Shown piece after piece: positions 7,695 through 15,812 of a stretch of DNA of 16,424 nt (its first letter is position 1; the number at the start of each line of letters is the position of its first letter). Position numbers and translations under genes: made by a program. The stretch is taken from assembly GCA_013695775.1 (NCBI GenBank), contig JACCZV010000011.1, forward strand, positions 1 through 16,424. The letters run 5' to 3'. Origin of the DNA: Chitinophagales bacterium (lineage in GTDB: Bacteria > Bacteroidota > Bacteroidia > Chitinophagales > UBA10324). The notes beneath the pieces are model-generated. The model was not told where the DNA came from and made no database searches. It saw only the letters and a list, made by a program, of their open reading frames with translations.

Positions 7695-8888
7695 ATGGAA
7701 GAAAAGTTCATTTTGCCACAGCGATTGAAAACGATCAGCTTCGCTTTGACGCTAATCGGACTGGTTGCCATTATCATCTCTTTTTTCACACATGCAGGTG
7801 ATGATGATGCGAAGAGAGTGTGGGCAAACTTATTGTTGAATGCCGTATTTTTTCAGGGTGTGGCTATGGCAAGCGCGTTTTTTCAGGCTGCTACTTATGT
7901 TGCTTATGGCGGATGGCATACTGCTATAAAGCGGATTCCGGAGGCGATTTCAATGTTCTTGCCTTTTACTTCTGGTCTGCTCCTTCTTGTTCTGGCAGTT
8001 CCAATGTTAGTATATGGCCATCATCCTTTATATCACTGGACTGATGAACATGTTGTAAATGTTGACCCTATTCTTCTTGCTAAAACTGCATATCTGAACA
8101 TCCCGTTTTTCTTTTCAAGATTTGCTTTTTTTGTTGGTATTCTTCTTCTGCTTACCATCCTTATGCGCAGGAACTCTTTAGCAGAAGACATCAATGGTGG
8201 ACTTCAATATTATAAAAACAACCTTAAGTGGGCTTCTTTATTTTTATTGTTTTTTGCAATATATATATCAGTAACATCATGGGATTGGCTGATGTCGTTG
8301 GATGCACATTGGTATAGTACTATGTTTGGATGGTATTCATTTGCAAGTTTTTGGGTTACAGGCATTGCCGTTATTACACTGGTGGTCGTTTACCTTAAAA
8401 AGAATGGATACCTCGAAGTGGTTAATAATAATCATTTGCACGATCTTGGAAAGCTCATGTTCGCTTTCAGCATCTTCTGGACGTATCTTGTCTTCTGCCA
8501 GTTCATGCTTATATGGTACGCAAACATACCGGAAGAGACCATGTATTTCCGGCAGCGCTATGATCACTTTATGTGGCTGTTTTATAGCATTTTCATCCTT
8601 AACTTTGTGACGCCTTTTCTCGTTTTAATGAGCCGCGATGCAAAAAGAAAAGTTCAGATTCTCATCATTGCCGCATGCATAATAATTTTCGGCCACTTCA
8701 TGGATTTTTACCTGATGGTAATGCCTGGAACCATCGGAACTGATGCAGGATTTGGACTGGTAGAGATAGCCGTACCTATTTTTTACATCGGTCTTTTCAT
8801 CTATGTTGTATCTGTTAATTTGAGCAAAGCGAACCTGGTACCAAAGCATCACCCGTTTCTTCAGGAGAGTATGCATCATAGTACCTGA
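7695..8888 (+). CDS. actF: Alternative Complex III membrane subunit ActF (NrfD-like)
   Basis: This 397-residue integral membrane protein has about ten predicted helices and is the second NrfD-like subunit of the complex, a paralogue of ActC but shorter. Family-like segments include FFQGVAMASAFFQAATYVAYGGWH near residue 55, SWDWLMSLDAHWYSTMFGWY around residue 200, and QFMLIWYANIPEET around residue 275. ActF has no cofactor; with ActC it forms the membrane core and may offer a proton path (family-level proposal). The stop at 8886-8888 is TGA, and coxB starts 22 bases later, tying the quinol-oxidising complex to the terminal oxidase in one transcription unit. The gene is complete and the assignment is also supported by its position. 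Confidence 0.93.
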   Translation: MEEKFILPQRLKTISFALTLIGLVAIIISFFTHAGDDDAKRVWANLLLNAVFFQGVAMASAFFQAATYVAYGGWHTAIKRIPEAISMFLPFTSGLLLLVLAVPMLVYGHHPLYHWTDEHVVNVDPILLAKTAYLNIPFFFSRFAFFVGILLLLTILMRRNSLAEDINGGLQYYKNNLKWASLFLLFFAIYISVTSWDWLMSLDAHWYSTMFGWYSFASFWVTGIAVITLVVVYLKKNGYLEVVNNNHLHDLGKLMFAFSIFWTYLVFCQFMLIWYANIPEETMYFRQRYDHFMWLFYSIFILNFVTPFLVLMSRDAKRKVQILIIAACIIIFGHFMDFYLMVMPGTIGTDAGFGLVEIAVPIFYIGLFIYVVSVNLSKANLVPKHHPFLQESMHHST

Positions 8889-8889
8889 T

Positions 8890-8897
8890 TAAATTTG
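8890..8897 (+). promoter_or_regulatory. Possible -7 promoter element before coxB
   Basis: TAAATTTG fits the TAnnTTTG consensus and sits 13 bases ahead of the coxB ATG. The resulting leader would be very short and no -33 TTG is seen, so it may be a chance match in an AT-rich gap. Confidence 0.18.
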
Positions 8898-8910
8898 AAA
8901 GAATCGTTTT

Positions 8911-9966
8911 ATGACAACATCCGTTTTAGTCATTCTTGCAATTGTAATGTTCGCGCTGGTTATTTTTCAGCTTGCAAAAACCACTGAGTTTGTTGCCATT
9001 TTGCGGGGCGAAGACAAAACGCGTCTTGAATCTGACCGAATCAACTCACGACTGATGGTCGTATTCCTTGTTGCAGGAATGGCAGCTCTCTTTTGGTCAG
9101 TGGCCTATTTCAAAAAGCATATGATTTTAGAATCGGCTTCTGTTCATGGTGAATGGATCGACAGCATGTTCAATGTTACATTATTATTTACCGGAGTAGC
9201 TTTTGTCCTCACGCAAATTGCCCTATTCTATTTCGCATGGCGTTATAAGCATACAAAAGACCGGAAAGCACTCTATTATCCTGAAAACAATAAATTAGAA
9301 ATGTGGTGGACCATAATTCCTGCAATGGTGCTTACCACGCTCGTAGTTATTGGCCTTTATCGCTGGTTTCAAATAACAGGTCCCGAGCCAAAAGACTCAA
9401 ATGTTGTGGAGATTACCGGCAAGCAATTCAGCTGGATGCTGCGTTACCCCGGAAAAGATGGTAAGCTGGGTGAGAACAGGTTTGAATATATCACTGAAGG
9501 GAATGGGGTTGGAATAGATTTTAATGATCCGCGCAGCAGGGACGACTTCATGCCCTCCGAAATGCATTTGGTTGTAAACCGGCCAGTTCTTCTTCGGATA
9601 AAAGCACGTGACGTGATACATGATGTAGGCATACCTCATTTTCGGGTGAAGATGGATGCTGTACCCGGCATCACTACCCGTTTCTGGTTTATTCCTACCA
9701 TAACTACAGAGGAAATGAGGAAGAAAACAGGCAACCCTGATTTCACTTATGAAATTGCATGCGATCAATTGTGTGGAACGGGGCATTTTGGAATGAAAGG
9801 CACCATTGTAGTAGAGAGCCAGGAAGAATACGATAAATGGACTTCCACTCAAAAATCATTTTATGAAAGTGGCATACAGGGAACTGCGGAAGAGAAAAAG
9901 TTTGCAGAGATCAGCATGCAGTTAAAGAATGCGGAGGCAGCTAAAGCGAACACCACACATGAGTAA
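8911..9966 (+). CDS. coxB: Cytochrome c oxidase subunit II (CuA subunit)
   Basis: The 351-residue subunit II receives electrons at the binuclear CuA centre and passes them to subunit I. The CuA ligands are all present: His237 (in DVIHDVGIPHF) and Cys284, Cys288, His292 and Met295 within CDQLCGTGHFGM. Four hydrophobic helices precede the CuA domain, at about residues 4-22, 48-67, 88-110 and 131-150. The last two are the canonical hairpin; the first two are an N-terminal extension. There is no CxxCH haem motif after the CuA domain, so this is not a caa3-type fusion, and electrons must come from a separate haem c, probably in the Act complex. The C-terminus is a short charged, Ala-rich tail. The gene is 22 bases after actF and 51 before coxA. 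Confidence 0.95.
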   Translation: MTTSVLVILAIVMFALVIFQLAKTTEFVAILRGEDKTRLESDRINSRLMVVFLVAGMAALFWSVAYFKKHMILESASVHGEWIDSMFNVTLLFTGVAFVLTQIALFYFAWRYKHTKDRKALYYPENNKLEMWWTIIPAMVLTTLVVIGLYRWFQITGPEPKDSNVVEITGKQFSWMLRYPGKDGKLGENRFEYITEGNGVGIDFNDPRSRDDFMPSEMHLVVNRPVLLRIKARDVIHDVGIPHFRVKMDAVPGITTRFWFIPTITTEEMRKKTGNPDFTYEIACDQLCGTGHFGMKGTIVVESQEEYDKWTSTQKSFYESGIQGTAEEKKFAEISMQLKNAEAAKANTTHE

Positions 9967-10017
9967 TTCCTTATGTTGTTGAGAGTAGAATTTTTAAATT
10001 AAGCAAAAGTTTCAGAC

Positions 10018-11862
10018 ATGAGCGATCCAGTTATAAATCCTCCCCTTAATCCGGTATATACTGGTGATACAACCCATCGCCAGGATTCAACCGGTGAAAT
10101 TCATGACCATGGCCATCATGAGCACCATAAAGATAACTTCATCACTAAGTATATCTTCAGCCAGGATCATAAGATGATTGCCAAGCAGTTCCTGATTACA
10201 GGGATGTTTTGGGCGCTGGTAGGAGGGATGCTTTCTGTGATTTTCAGGGTTCAGCTTGGTTTCCCTAACCAAGCCTTTCCAATACTGGAAACAATCTTTG
10301 GCAAGTGGGCTCCCGGTGGCATAATAAGTCCTGATTTTTACTACATGCTCATAACAATGCATGGAACTATACTTGTGTTTTTTGTCCTTACTGCCGGCCT
10401 CAGCGGAACCTTCGCAAATCTATTGATTCCATTGCAGATTGGTGCCCGGGATATGGCTTCGCCCTTTCTGAACATGCTGTCGTACTGGTTTTTTTTTATG
10501 GCCAGCGTGGTAATGCTTGCCTCATTCTTCTTGCCCCAGGGGGCCTCAGATGTTGGATGGACAGCTTATCCGCCATTAAGTGCGGTGCATGAAGCTTCAC
10601 CAGGGTCAGGGGCAGGTATGGACTTTTGGCTGATTGGGATGGCATTGTTTATTTTCTCCAGCTTACTGGGCGGATTGAATTACATAACCACGGTATTGAA
10701 TCTGCGAACCAAGGGCATGTCGATGTCTAAGATGCCTTTAACCATTTGGGCGCTCCTGATAACTGCTGTGCTTGGCCTGCTATCGTTTCCGGTTTTATTA
10801 GGTGCTGCCATTCTCCTGATATTCGACCGCACCATTGGAACGAGCTTTTATCTTGATAACATTTTTATAAACGGCCATGCCCTACCGAATGACGGCGGTA
10901 ATGCCATTTTGTATCAGCACCTGTTCTGGTTCCTGGGTCACCCGGAGGTCTATATTGTCATCCTTCCAGCATTTGGATTAGTTTCTGAAGTGCTGGCTAC
11001 AAATGCACGAAAGCCAATATTTGGTTATCGTGCCATGATCCTCTCTTTGCTTGCTATTGCTATCATTGCTTTTGTAGTATGGGCTCATCATATGTTTGTT
11101 ACCGGCTTAAACCCATTTGTTGCGTCTGTTTTTGTGTTTCTGACATTATTGGTTGCGGTGCCCTCAGCCATAAAAGTATTTAATTGGATAGCTACCGTCT
11201 GGCAGGGCAATATCAAGTTTGCACCCGCTATGCTTTTTGCTATAGGCTTCGTCTCTATGTTTATCTCTGGAGGCTTAACAGGAATTTTTCTTGGCAATTC
11301 AGCCCTCGATATTGAGCTGCATGATACCTATTTCGTGGTCGCACATTTCCATATCGTAATGGGCATCTCCGCGTTTTTTGGAATGTTTGCCGGCGTATAT
11401 CACTGGTTCCCGAAGATGTATGGCAGGTTAATGAATAATACTCTTGGCTATATACATTTCTGGGTTACTATGGTTGGCGCATATATGATCTTCTGGCCCA
11501 TGCATTATATGGGTCTTGCTGGGGTACCAAGAAGATACTATTCCTTCGATGCCTTTCAATCATTCAATATGTTCGGAGGTTTGAACGAATTTATTACAAT
11601 GGCCGCTATGCTCGTATTTTTTGCCCAATTGCTTTTTCTGATAAACTTCTTTTACAGCATTTTTTACGGAAGAAAACTTACAAATGAAAACCCATGGCAG
11701 TCAAATACACTCGAGTGGACGACACCAATAAAAACTGGTCATGGCAATTGGCCGGGTGACTTGCCGACTGTATATCGCTGGCCCTATGATTACAGTAAAA
11801 ACGGAGATGAATACATTCCTCAAACAACTCCTCTTCGCGAAGGAGAAACCGGGGGTCATTAG
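10018..11862 (+). CDS. coxA: Cytochrome c oxidase subunit I (aa3-type, A1 class)
   Basis: The 614-residue catalytic subunit reduces oxygen at the haem a3-CuB centre and pumps protons. Visible ligands are His115 (haem a), His308 and Tyr312 in HPEVY (the CuB ligand and its crosslinked Tyr), His357-His358 (CuB), His443 (haem a3) and His445 (haem a). Glu310 in GHPEVY together with Asp145 (GARDM) indicates an intact D channel, and Lys386 in AVPSAIKVFNW an intact K channel, so it belongs to the A1 class. The N-terminal cytoplasmic segment is His-rich (seven His between residues 20 and 37) before the KYIFSQDHKMIAKQF entry to helix I. The C-terminal tail is hydrophilic. The length is usual for the phylum. 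The gene follows coxB by 51 bases and precedes cyoE by 58. Confidence 0.97.
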   Translation: MSDPVINPPLNPVYTGDTTHRQDSTGEIHDHGHHEHHKDNFITKYIFSQDHKMIAKQFLITGMFWALVGGMLSVIFRVQLGFPNQAFPILETIFGKWAPGGIISPDFYYMLITMHGTILVFFVLTAGLSGTFANLLIPLQIGARDMASPFLNMLSYWFFFMASVVMLASFFLPQGASDVGWTAYPPLSAVHEASPGSGAGMDFWLIGMALFIFSSLLGGLNYITTVLNLRTKGMSMSKMPLTIWALLITAVLGLLSFPVLLGAAILLIFDRTIGTSFYLDNIFINGHALPNDGGNAILYQHLFWFLGHPEVYIVILPAFGLVSEVLATNARKPIFGYRAMILSLLAIAIIAFVVWAHHMFVTGLNPFVASVFVFLTLLVAVPSAIKVFNWIATVWQGNIKFAPAMLFAIGFVSMFISGGLTGIFLGNSALDIELHDTYFVVAHFHIVMGISAFFGMFAGVYHWFPKMYGRLMNNTLGYIHFWVTMVGAYMIFWPMHYMGLAGVPRRYYSFDAFQSFNMFGGLNEFITMAAMLVFFAQLLFLINFFYSIFYGRKLTNENPWQSNTLEWTTPIKTGHGNWPGDLPTVYRWPYDYSKNGDEYIPQTTPLREGETGGH

Positions 11863-11920
11863 TCTGTTATAGATATAAGAGCAGGACACGAACGAAATAG
11901 ATCCAAACTTTTTTCTAAGA

Positions 11921-12820
11921 ATGAAGGAAGCACAAACAGGTCAGTTAACAATGGGATTGCTTCTCAGCGCCAAGTTGAAAGACTATGCGCAGCTGATAAA
12001 ACTTCGCCTCTCATTGCTTGTTGTCTTTTCTTCGGTAATCGGATTTTTGATGGCGGCTGATGGCAGTTGGGAATGGCCTAAGCTTATGCTAATGATCCTC
12101 GCAGGATTGCTGACAACAGCTTCTTCAAATGTGTTGAACCAGGTGATTGAAAAGGATTTTGATCGCCTTATGTCGCGTACAGCAGACCGCCCCTTGCCAA
12201 CCGACCGAATGACGGTGATGGAGGCCCTTTTAGCAGCCGGAATCTTCGGTGTTGCAGGCATTACCATTTTCTGGATATATTTTAATCAGCTTGCCGCATT
12301 GTTCAGTGCTGTTGCTTTGTTATCGTATGCTTTTATTTATACACCTTTAAAAAGATTTTCTCCTATAGCAGTTTTCGTAGGAGCGCTACCTGGCGCTTTG
12401 CCTCCTTTGATCGGCTGGGTGAGTGTAACCGGACATTTGTCTATTGTAGCTTTTGTTTTGTTTGGAATACAGTTTATCTGGCAGTTTCCCCATTTCTGGG
12501 CAATTGCCTGGGTAGCACACGACGATTATATGAAAGCAGGTTACAAATTGTTGCCATCGAAAGAAGGACGCACCAGATTCAGCGCTTTGCAGATATTGTT
12601 TTACATTTTGGTTCTAATACCCGTAAGCCTCTTACCTGCCTGGTTAGCAATTTCAGGTATTGTTTCCGCCGGAATTGTTTTTATATGCGGCGCTGTGTTT
12701 TTGTATCAGGGTATAGTGCTGTTTAAAAACTGCACTATAGAATCAGCGAAAAAATTAATGTTCGGCTCGTTCATTTATCTGCCTATCGTTCAGCTATCCA
12801 TATATTTTGACAGAATATAA
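11921..12820 (+). CDS. cyoE: Haem O synthase (protohaem IX farnesyltransferase)
   Basis: The 299-residue UbiA-family membrane prenyltransferase transfers a farnesyl group to haem B to make haem O, the precursor of haem A for the neighbouring oxidase. The prenyl-diphosphate/Mg-binding motif is clear: Asn70, Asn73, Glu77, Asp79 and Asp81 in NVLNQVIEKDFD, followed by MSRTADRPLP (84-93), typical of CyoE/CtaB. A second conserved stretch, QFIWQFPHFWAIAWVAHDDY, follows in the central part. About nine membrane helices are apparent. ATG 11921 is used as start; ATG 11951 is an in-frame alternative that would remove ten non-conserved residues. The gene ends two bases before subunit III. No haem A synthase (CtaA) is present in the window, so it must be encoded elsewhere if haem A is made. 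Confidence 0.95.
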   Translation: MKEAQTGQLTMGLLLSAKLKDYAQLIKLRLSLLVVFSSVIGFLMAADGSWEWPKLMLMILAGLLTTASSNVLNQVIEKDFDRLMSRTADRPLPTDRMTVMEALLAAGIFGVAGITIFWIYFNQLAALFSAVALLSYAFIYTPLKRFSPIAVFVGALPGALPPLIGWVSVTGHLSIVAFVLFGIQFIWQFPHFWAIAWVAHDDYMKAGYKLLPSKEGRTRFSALQILFYILVLIPVSLLPAWLAISGIVSAGIVFICGAVFLYQGIVLFKNCTIESAKKLMFGSFIYLPIVQLSIYFDRI

Positions 12821-12822
12821 AG

Positions 12823-13392
12823 ATGATGAGCACTACAATAACAAATCATAATCGTTTCCACCCGCTTAAATTTGCTTTATGGCTGGGGATTGCGAGCATG
12901 ATCATGCTCTTCGCTGCGCTTACCAGCGCATACATCATCAGGAAGGCTCAGGGCAACTGGGTTGATTTCAGAATGCCTGCTATATTTTGGTTTGATACAG
13001 TGGTTATTATTATTAGCAGCATCACCATGCAGTGGACCGTAAGAGCTTTCAGAAGATTCCAGGTAAATGCATGTAAGATCGCTCTAACCATTACCTTATT
13101 GCTGGGCATCATTTTCTTAATTGGACAATATCGGGGCTGGAGTGCAATGGAGGAGATGGGGATATACATCAATGGCAATCCTTCTGGATCTTTTGTTTAT
13201 GTGATCTCTGGGGTGCATGCAGCACACATAGTTGGGGGTTTGGTAATCATGCTGAGCCTGCTATTAAAGATGGTCACAAGCACTTTTAATCCCAACAGAT
13301 TGGTTCGCGTGGAATTGATGTCGACCTACTGGCATTTTGTTGATGTGCTTTGGATTTACCTGTTTATATTTTTTCAAATCAACATTTTTTAA
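12823..13392 (+). CDS. Haem-copper oxidase subunit III (first copy)
   Basis: This 189-residue membrane protein has five predicted helices and the subunit III signature: SGVHAAHIVGGLVIM near residue 127, then YWHFVDVLWIYLFIFF at the C-terminus. Subunit III stabilises the oxidase and supports proton uptake in aa3-type enzymes. It lacks the first two helices of the seven-helix mitochondrial form, as many bacterial versions do. It starts two bases after the cyoE stop and is followed, nine bases after its own stop, by a second subunit III gene. Such tandem pairs are a regular feature of Bacteroidota oxidase clusters, and the two proteins are clearly related but not close duplicates. ATG 12826 is an equally possible start one codon later. 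Confidence 0.9.
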   Translation: MMSTTITNHNRFHPLKFALWLGIASMIMLFAALTSAYIIRKAQGNWVDFRMPAIFWFDTVVIIISSITMQWTVRAFRRFQVNACKIALTITLLLGIIFLIGQYRGWSAMEEMGIYINGNPSGSFVYVISGVHAAHIVGGLVIMLSLLLKMVTSTFNPNRLVRVELMSTYWHFVDVLWIYLFIFFQINIF

Positions 13393-13401
13393 AAGGTTAT
13401 A

Positions 13402-14076
13402 ATGACAGAAGCGACGACATTGACTACTACAGCAATAGGCCCTTCCCGGTGGAATGGAGGGCGGTCACCCTTTAAGGTGAGCTGGGGCAAGCTGATGATG
13501 TGGTATTTTCTTGTAGGAGATTCTTTTTCATTTGCCTCATTTCTTATAACCTATGGCGCTCTCCGCTTCAGTTATGAATCCTGGCCGGCACCAACCAAAG
13601 TGTTTTCCTCCTTTCCTTTGCTTGAGGGTGTAAAGCTGCCACTCATGTTTGTTAGCTTTATGACATTTACGCTGATCATGAGCAGTGTTACTATGGTGTT
13701 GGCTGTTCATTATGGCAATCATGAAATGAACCGGAAAAAAGTGGTGAAATGGCTCTCACTAACCATATTGGGGGGAATCATTTTTTTAGCGAGCCAGGCT
13801 TGGGAATGGACACATCTGATTGTGGACGAGCATATGACTCTCTCTCAAAATCCATTTGGAGCCCCGGCATTTGGCTGGCTATTCTTTACCATTACCGGAT
13901 TTCATGGTTTTCATGTTCTTACAGGGGTAATAATCAATTGCATTGTAACAACTAAAGTAGCACGCGGAGATTATGATCGCAAAGGAAGCTATGAAATGGT
14001 GGAGAAGATAGGACTTTATTGGCACTTTGTAGATTTGGTATGGGTATTTGTCTTCATGGCTTTTTACCTGTTATAA
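13402..14076 (+). CDS. coxC: Cytochrome c oxidase subunit III (second copy)
   Basis: The 224-residue product is a second subunit III paralogue with five predicted helices. An N-terminal hydrophilic segment of about 30 residues leads into KLMMWYFLVGDSFSFASFL. The helix IV signature FTITGFHGFHVLTGVI and the C-terminal YWHFVDLVWVFVFMAFYLL are typical of the family. The longer loops distinguish it from the preceding copy. It probably assembles with CoxA and CoxB as part of the same enzyme; which of the two copies occupies the canonical subunit III position cannot be told from sequence alone. A 45-base AT-rich gap leads to the subunit IV gene. Confidence 0.92.
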   Translation: MTEATTLTTTAIGPSRWNGGRSPFKVSWGKLMMWYFLVGDSFSFASFLITYGALRFSYESWPAPTKVFSSFPLLEGVKLPLMFVSFMTFTLIMSSVTMVLAVHYGNHEMNRKKVVKWLSLTILGGIIFLASQAWEWTHLIVDEHMTLSQNPFGAPAFGWLFFTITGFHGFHVLTGVIINCIVTTKVARGDYDRKGSYEMVEKIGLYWHFVDLVWVFVFMAFYLL

Positions 14077-14121
14077 CGATATAGAAATAATGATACTAAT
14101 TAGAATCAAAATAGATATTCT

Positions 14122-14451
14122 ATGAGCAACGAGCACGGTGAATCAGCCAACATGGTTAAGTTAATTCTTAAAACGACGCTCTGGCTTTCAATCATCACCA
14201 TTGTGGAAATCATAGCAGCAGTTTTATTGACCGATCTATTTGAAAGGAATAACATGTTGATTGTGTTGAATTCTTTTTATATTATCATGAGCTTAGCTAA
14301 GGCTTTCTTTATTGTATCGGTTTTTATGCATCTAAAATTCGAAGTAAAATTTTTGGCGATTACGATACTTATACCAATGACTTTTTTGCTATTTGCTGTT
14401 GTAGCGTTGTTGGCAGAGGGAAATTCCTGGCTTCAGATGAGGAATTACTGA
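14122..14451 (+). CDS. Cytochrome c oxidase subunit IV
   Basis: This small 109-residue membrane protein has three predicted helices and the bacterial subunit IV signature AKAFFIVSVFMHLKFE (about residues 54-69). The family is a small accessory subunit of aa3/caa3 oxidases with no cofactor and a presumed role in stability or assembly. It is the last structural oxidase gene in the cluster. A weak stem-loop over its final codons and a T-rich stretch just after the stop may separate it from the assembly genes that follow after a 110-base gap. Confidence 0.9.
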   Translation: MSNEHGESANMVKLILKTTLWLSIITIVEIIAAVLLTDLFERNNMLIVLNSFYIIMSLAKAFFIVSVFMHLKFEVKFLAITILIPMTFLLFAVVALLAEGNSWLQMRNY

Positions 14452-14465
14452 TTTTAGTTTTTGTT
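14422..14465 (+). terminator. Weak possible terminator at the end of the oxidase structural genes
   Basis: A 7-base inverted repeat (AATTCCT at 14422-14428 and AGGAATT at 14440-14446, loop of 11) overlaps the end of the subunit IV gene and is followed from 14452 by a T-rich tract. The stem has only two G-C pairs, so at best it attenuates transcription. Confidence 0.25.
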
Positions 14466-14561
14466 TTTTGCTAATATGCTATCCGCTTTCATCCCTTTGG
14501 TATTATCGTATACGCTGCTTTTCAACTTCTGTGAAGTAGTTTTGCCCTCTTAAAGGTGAAC

Positions 14562-15194
14562 ATGAATAGAGTGTTTCTTTCCCGTTTTTTTGCTTTGATT
14601 ATTTTATTGGGCCTGCCCCTTGGATTTTTTTTTTACTACAAGCAAAAGATTGACTCACTGCCCCGCCAGGAAAAGTCTGTAAAGACCTTCTGGGCAGCGC
14701 CACCTTTCAAGTATACTACACAGAAAGGTGATTCTCTTTCCAGTGATGATTTAAAAGGGCATATTTATGTAGCCGATTTTATCTTTACGAATTGTGGGGG
14801 CGTTTGCCCCAACCTGTCACAAACGATGTCACTTATTCAATTGAACTTTAAAGATGACCCGAGGGTGAAGCTGGTTTCGTTTACAGTTGATCCGGATAGA
14901 GATTCAATTCCTGTATTAAAAGAGTATGCGGACAGATATGGCGCAATAGATGGCTCATGGTATTTCCTTCGGGGAAAGAAAGAGGAGGTATGGAAGATGG
15001 CAGAAGAGGGTTTTAAAGTGCCGGTGGTATATACCCCTGAAGGCGGCACAGGAAATGAATTTACGCATACAGATAAGCTGGTACTTGTAGATGGTCAGGG
15101 GAACATACGCGGCTTTTATAGTGGCCTTGATAAGGAGAGGATGGATTCACTATACAACAATCTTGCAAGCATCCTGGTTGGCATTCCTAAATGA
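14562..15194 (+). CDS. SCO1/SenC family copper chaperone
   Basis: This 210-residue membrane-anchored thioredoxin-fold protein delivers copper to, or keeps reduced the cysteines of, the CuA site in subunit II. An N-terminal helix (about residues 7-26) anchors it, with the soluble domain outside. The copper ligands are visible: Cys78 and Cys82 in NCGGVCPNLSQ, and His169 in FTHTDKLVLVD. The FTVDPDRDSIPVLKEYA stretch is also characteristic of the family. I chose ATG 14562; a GTG six bases upstream in frame is possible, but it overlaps the AAAGG-like ribosome binding sequence at about 14552-14556. The stop (TGA) overlaps the ATG of the next gene by four bases, indicating coupled translation. Its place right after the oxidase genes fits a dedicated CuA assembly role. 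Confidence 0.93.
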   Translation: MNRVFLSRFFALIILLGLPLGFFFYYKQKIDSLPRQEKSVKTFWAAPPFKYTTQKGDSLSSDDLKGHIYVADFIFTNCGGVCPNLSQTMSLIQLNFKDDPRVKLVSFTVDPDRDSIPVLKEYADRYGAIDGSWYFLRGKKEEVWKMAEEGFKVPVVYTPEGGTGNEFTHTDKLVLVDGQGNIRGFYSGLDKERMDSLYNNLASILVGIPK

Positions 15195-15712
15195 AAGACC
15201 GTTCCATCAATGCTGCAATTGCTATTGTCTCCATCGCCATTCCTTCGGTGATACTATTACTATTTTATCTCAAGCCACCTGATATAAGATTCGGTTTTGA
15301 TCTTAGAATATTGCCAGCGTTCAACGCATCATTAAATTTTTGCACCGCTATGCTATTGATCTCAGGTTTCTATTTCATAAAAAATAAAAAGGTTAAAAGC
15401 CACAGGCTGTGCATGATTACTGCCTTTAGTTTCTCTGCTTTGTTCTTGATTTGTTATGTAGTATATCATGCCCTTACCGAGCCAACCTCGTATGGCGGAT
15501 CAGGGATTGTTCGCAACATATATTATTTCATTCTCCTCACGCACATTATACTCGCGGCAGTGATCGTTCCGCTGGTGCTTATAACACTTGTACGCGGTTT
15601 GCAGCAAAAGTTCGACAAGCATCGCCGGATTGCCCGCTGGACCTTTCCTTTGTGGCTGTACGTAGCGATAACAGGTGTTGCGGTATATCTGATGTTATCG
15701 CCATATTATTAA
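15191..15712 (+). CDS. DUF420 family membrane protein, probable oxidase maturation factor
   Basis: The 173-residue protein has five predicted helices and the DUF420 pattern: LPAFNASLNF (about residues 42-51), conserved His in CYVVYHAL and LLTHIILA, then KHRRIARWTFPLWLYVAITGVAVYLML at the end. A DUF420 protein named CtaM is required for maturation of a haem A-containing oxidase in Staphylococcus aureus, so a role in haem insertion or oxidase assembly is a reasonable inference here. The conserved His residues in membrane segments would suit haem binding, but this is not shown. Its start overlaps the SCO1 stop in an ATGA arrangement, so the two are probably translated together. Confidence 0.88.
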   Translation: MKDRSINAAIAIVSIAIPSVILLLFYLKPPDIRFGFDLRILPAFNASLNFCTAMLLISGFYFIKNKKVKSHRLCMITAFSFSALFLICYVVYHALTEPTSYGGSGIVRNIYYFILLTHIILAAVIVPLVLITLVRGLQQKFDKHRRIARWTFPLWLYVAITGVAVYLMLSPYY

Positions 15713-15787
15713 TTTAATTAAGAATATTACACCGGCTATCGCCATTGCTTCAATGTATGTCACTAACCTTTTCATTAAATTTTGTAG

Positions 15788-15795
15788 TAATTTTG
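15788..15795 (+). promoter_or_regulatory. Possible -7 promoter element before the small CxxC gene
   Basis: TAATTTTG matches TAnnTTTG and lies 17 bases before the ATG at 15813, which also supports that start. No TTG-type -33 element is seen at the expected spacing. It would give the small gene its own promoter. Confidence 0.3.
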
Positions 15796-15812
15796 AGATA
15801 GATTTTCCAGGT

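Noticed and set aside
1250..8888. Genome-wide reassignment of TGA to an amino acid
   Set aside because: TGA terminates actD (6870), actF (8886), the SCO1 gene (15192) and the actA frame (1652) at the expected ends of those proteins.
8911..9966. CoxB as a caa3-type subunit with a fused cytochrome c
   Set aside because: No CxxCH motif follows the CuA domain; the protein ends about 55 residues after Met295 in a charged tail.
14525..14537. ACTTC-TGT-GAAGT hairpin before the SCO1 gene as a regulatory element
   Set aside because: A 5-base stem with a 3-base loop is short enough to be chance in an AT-rich gap.
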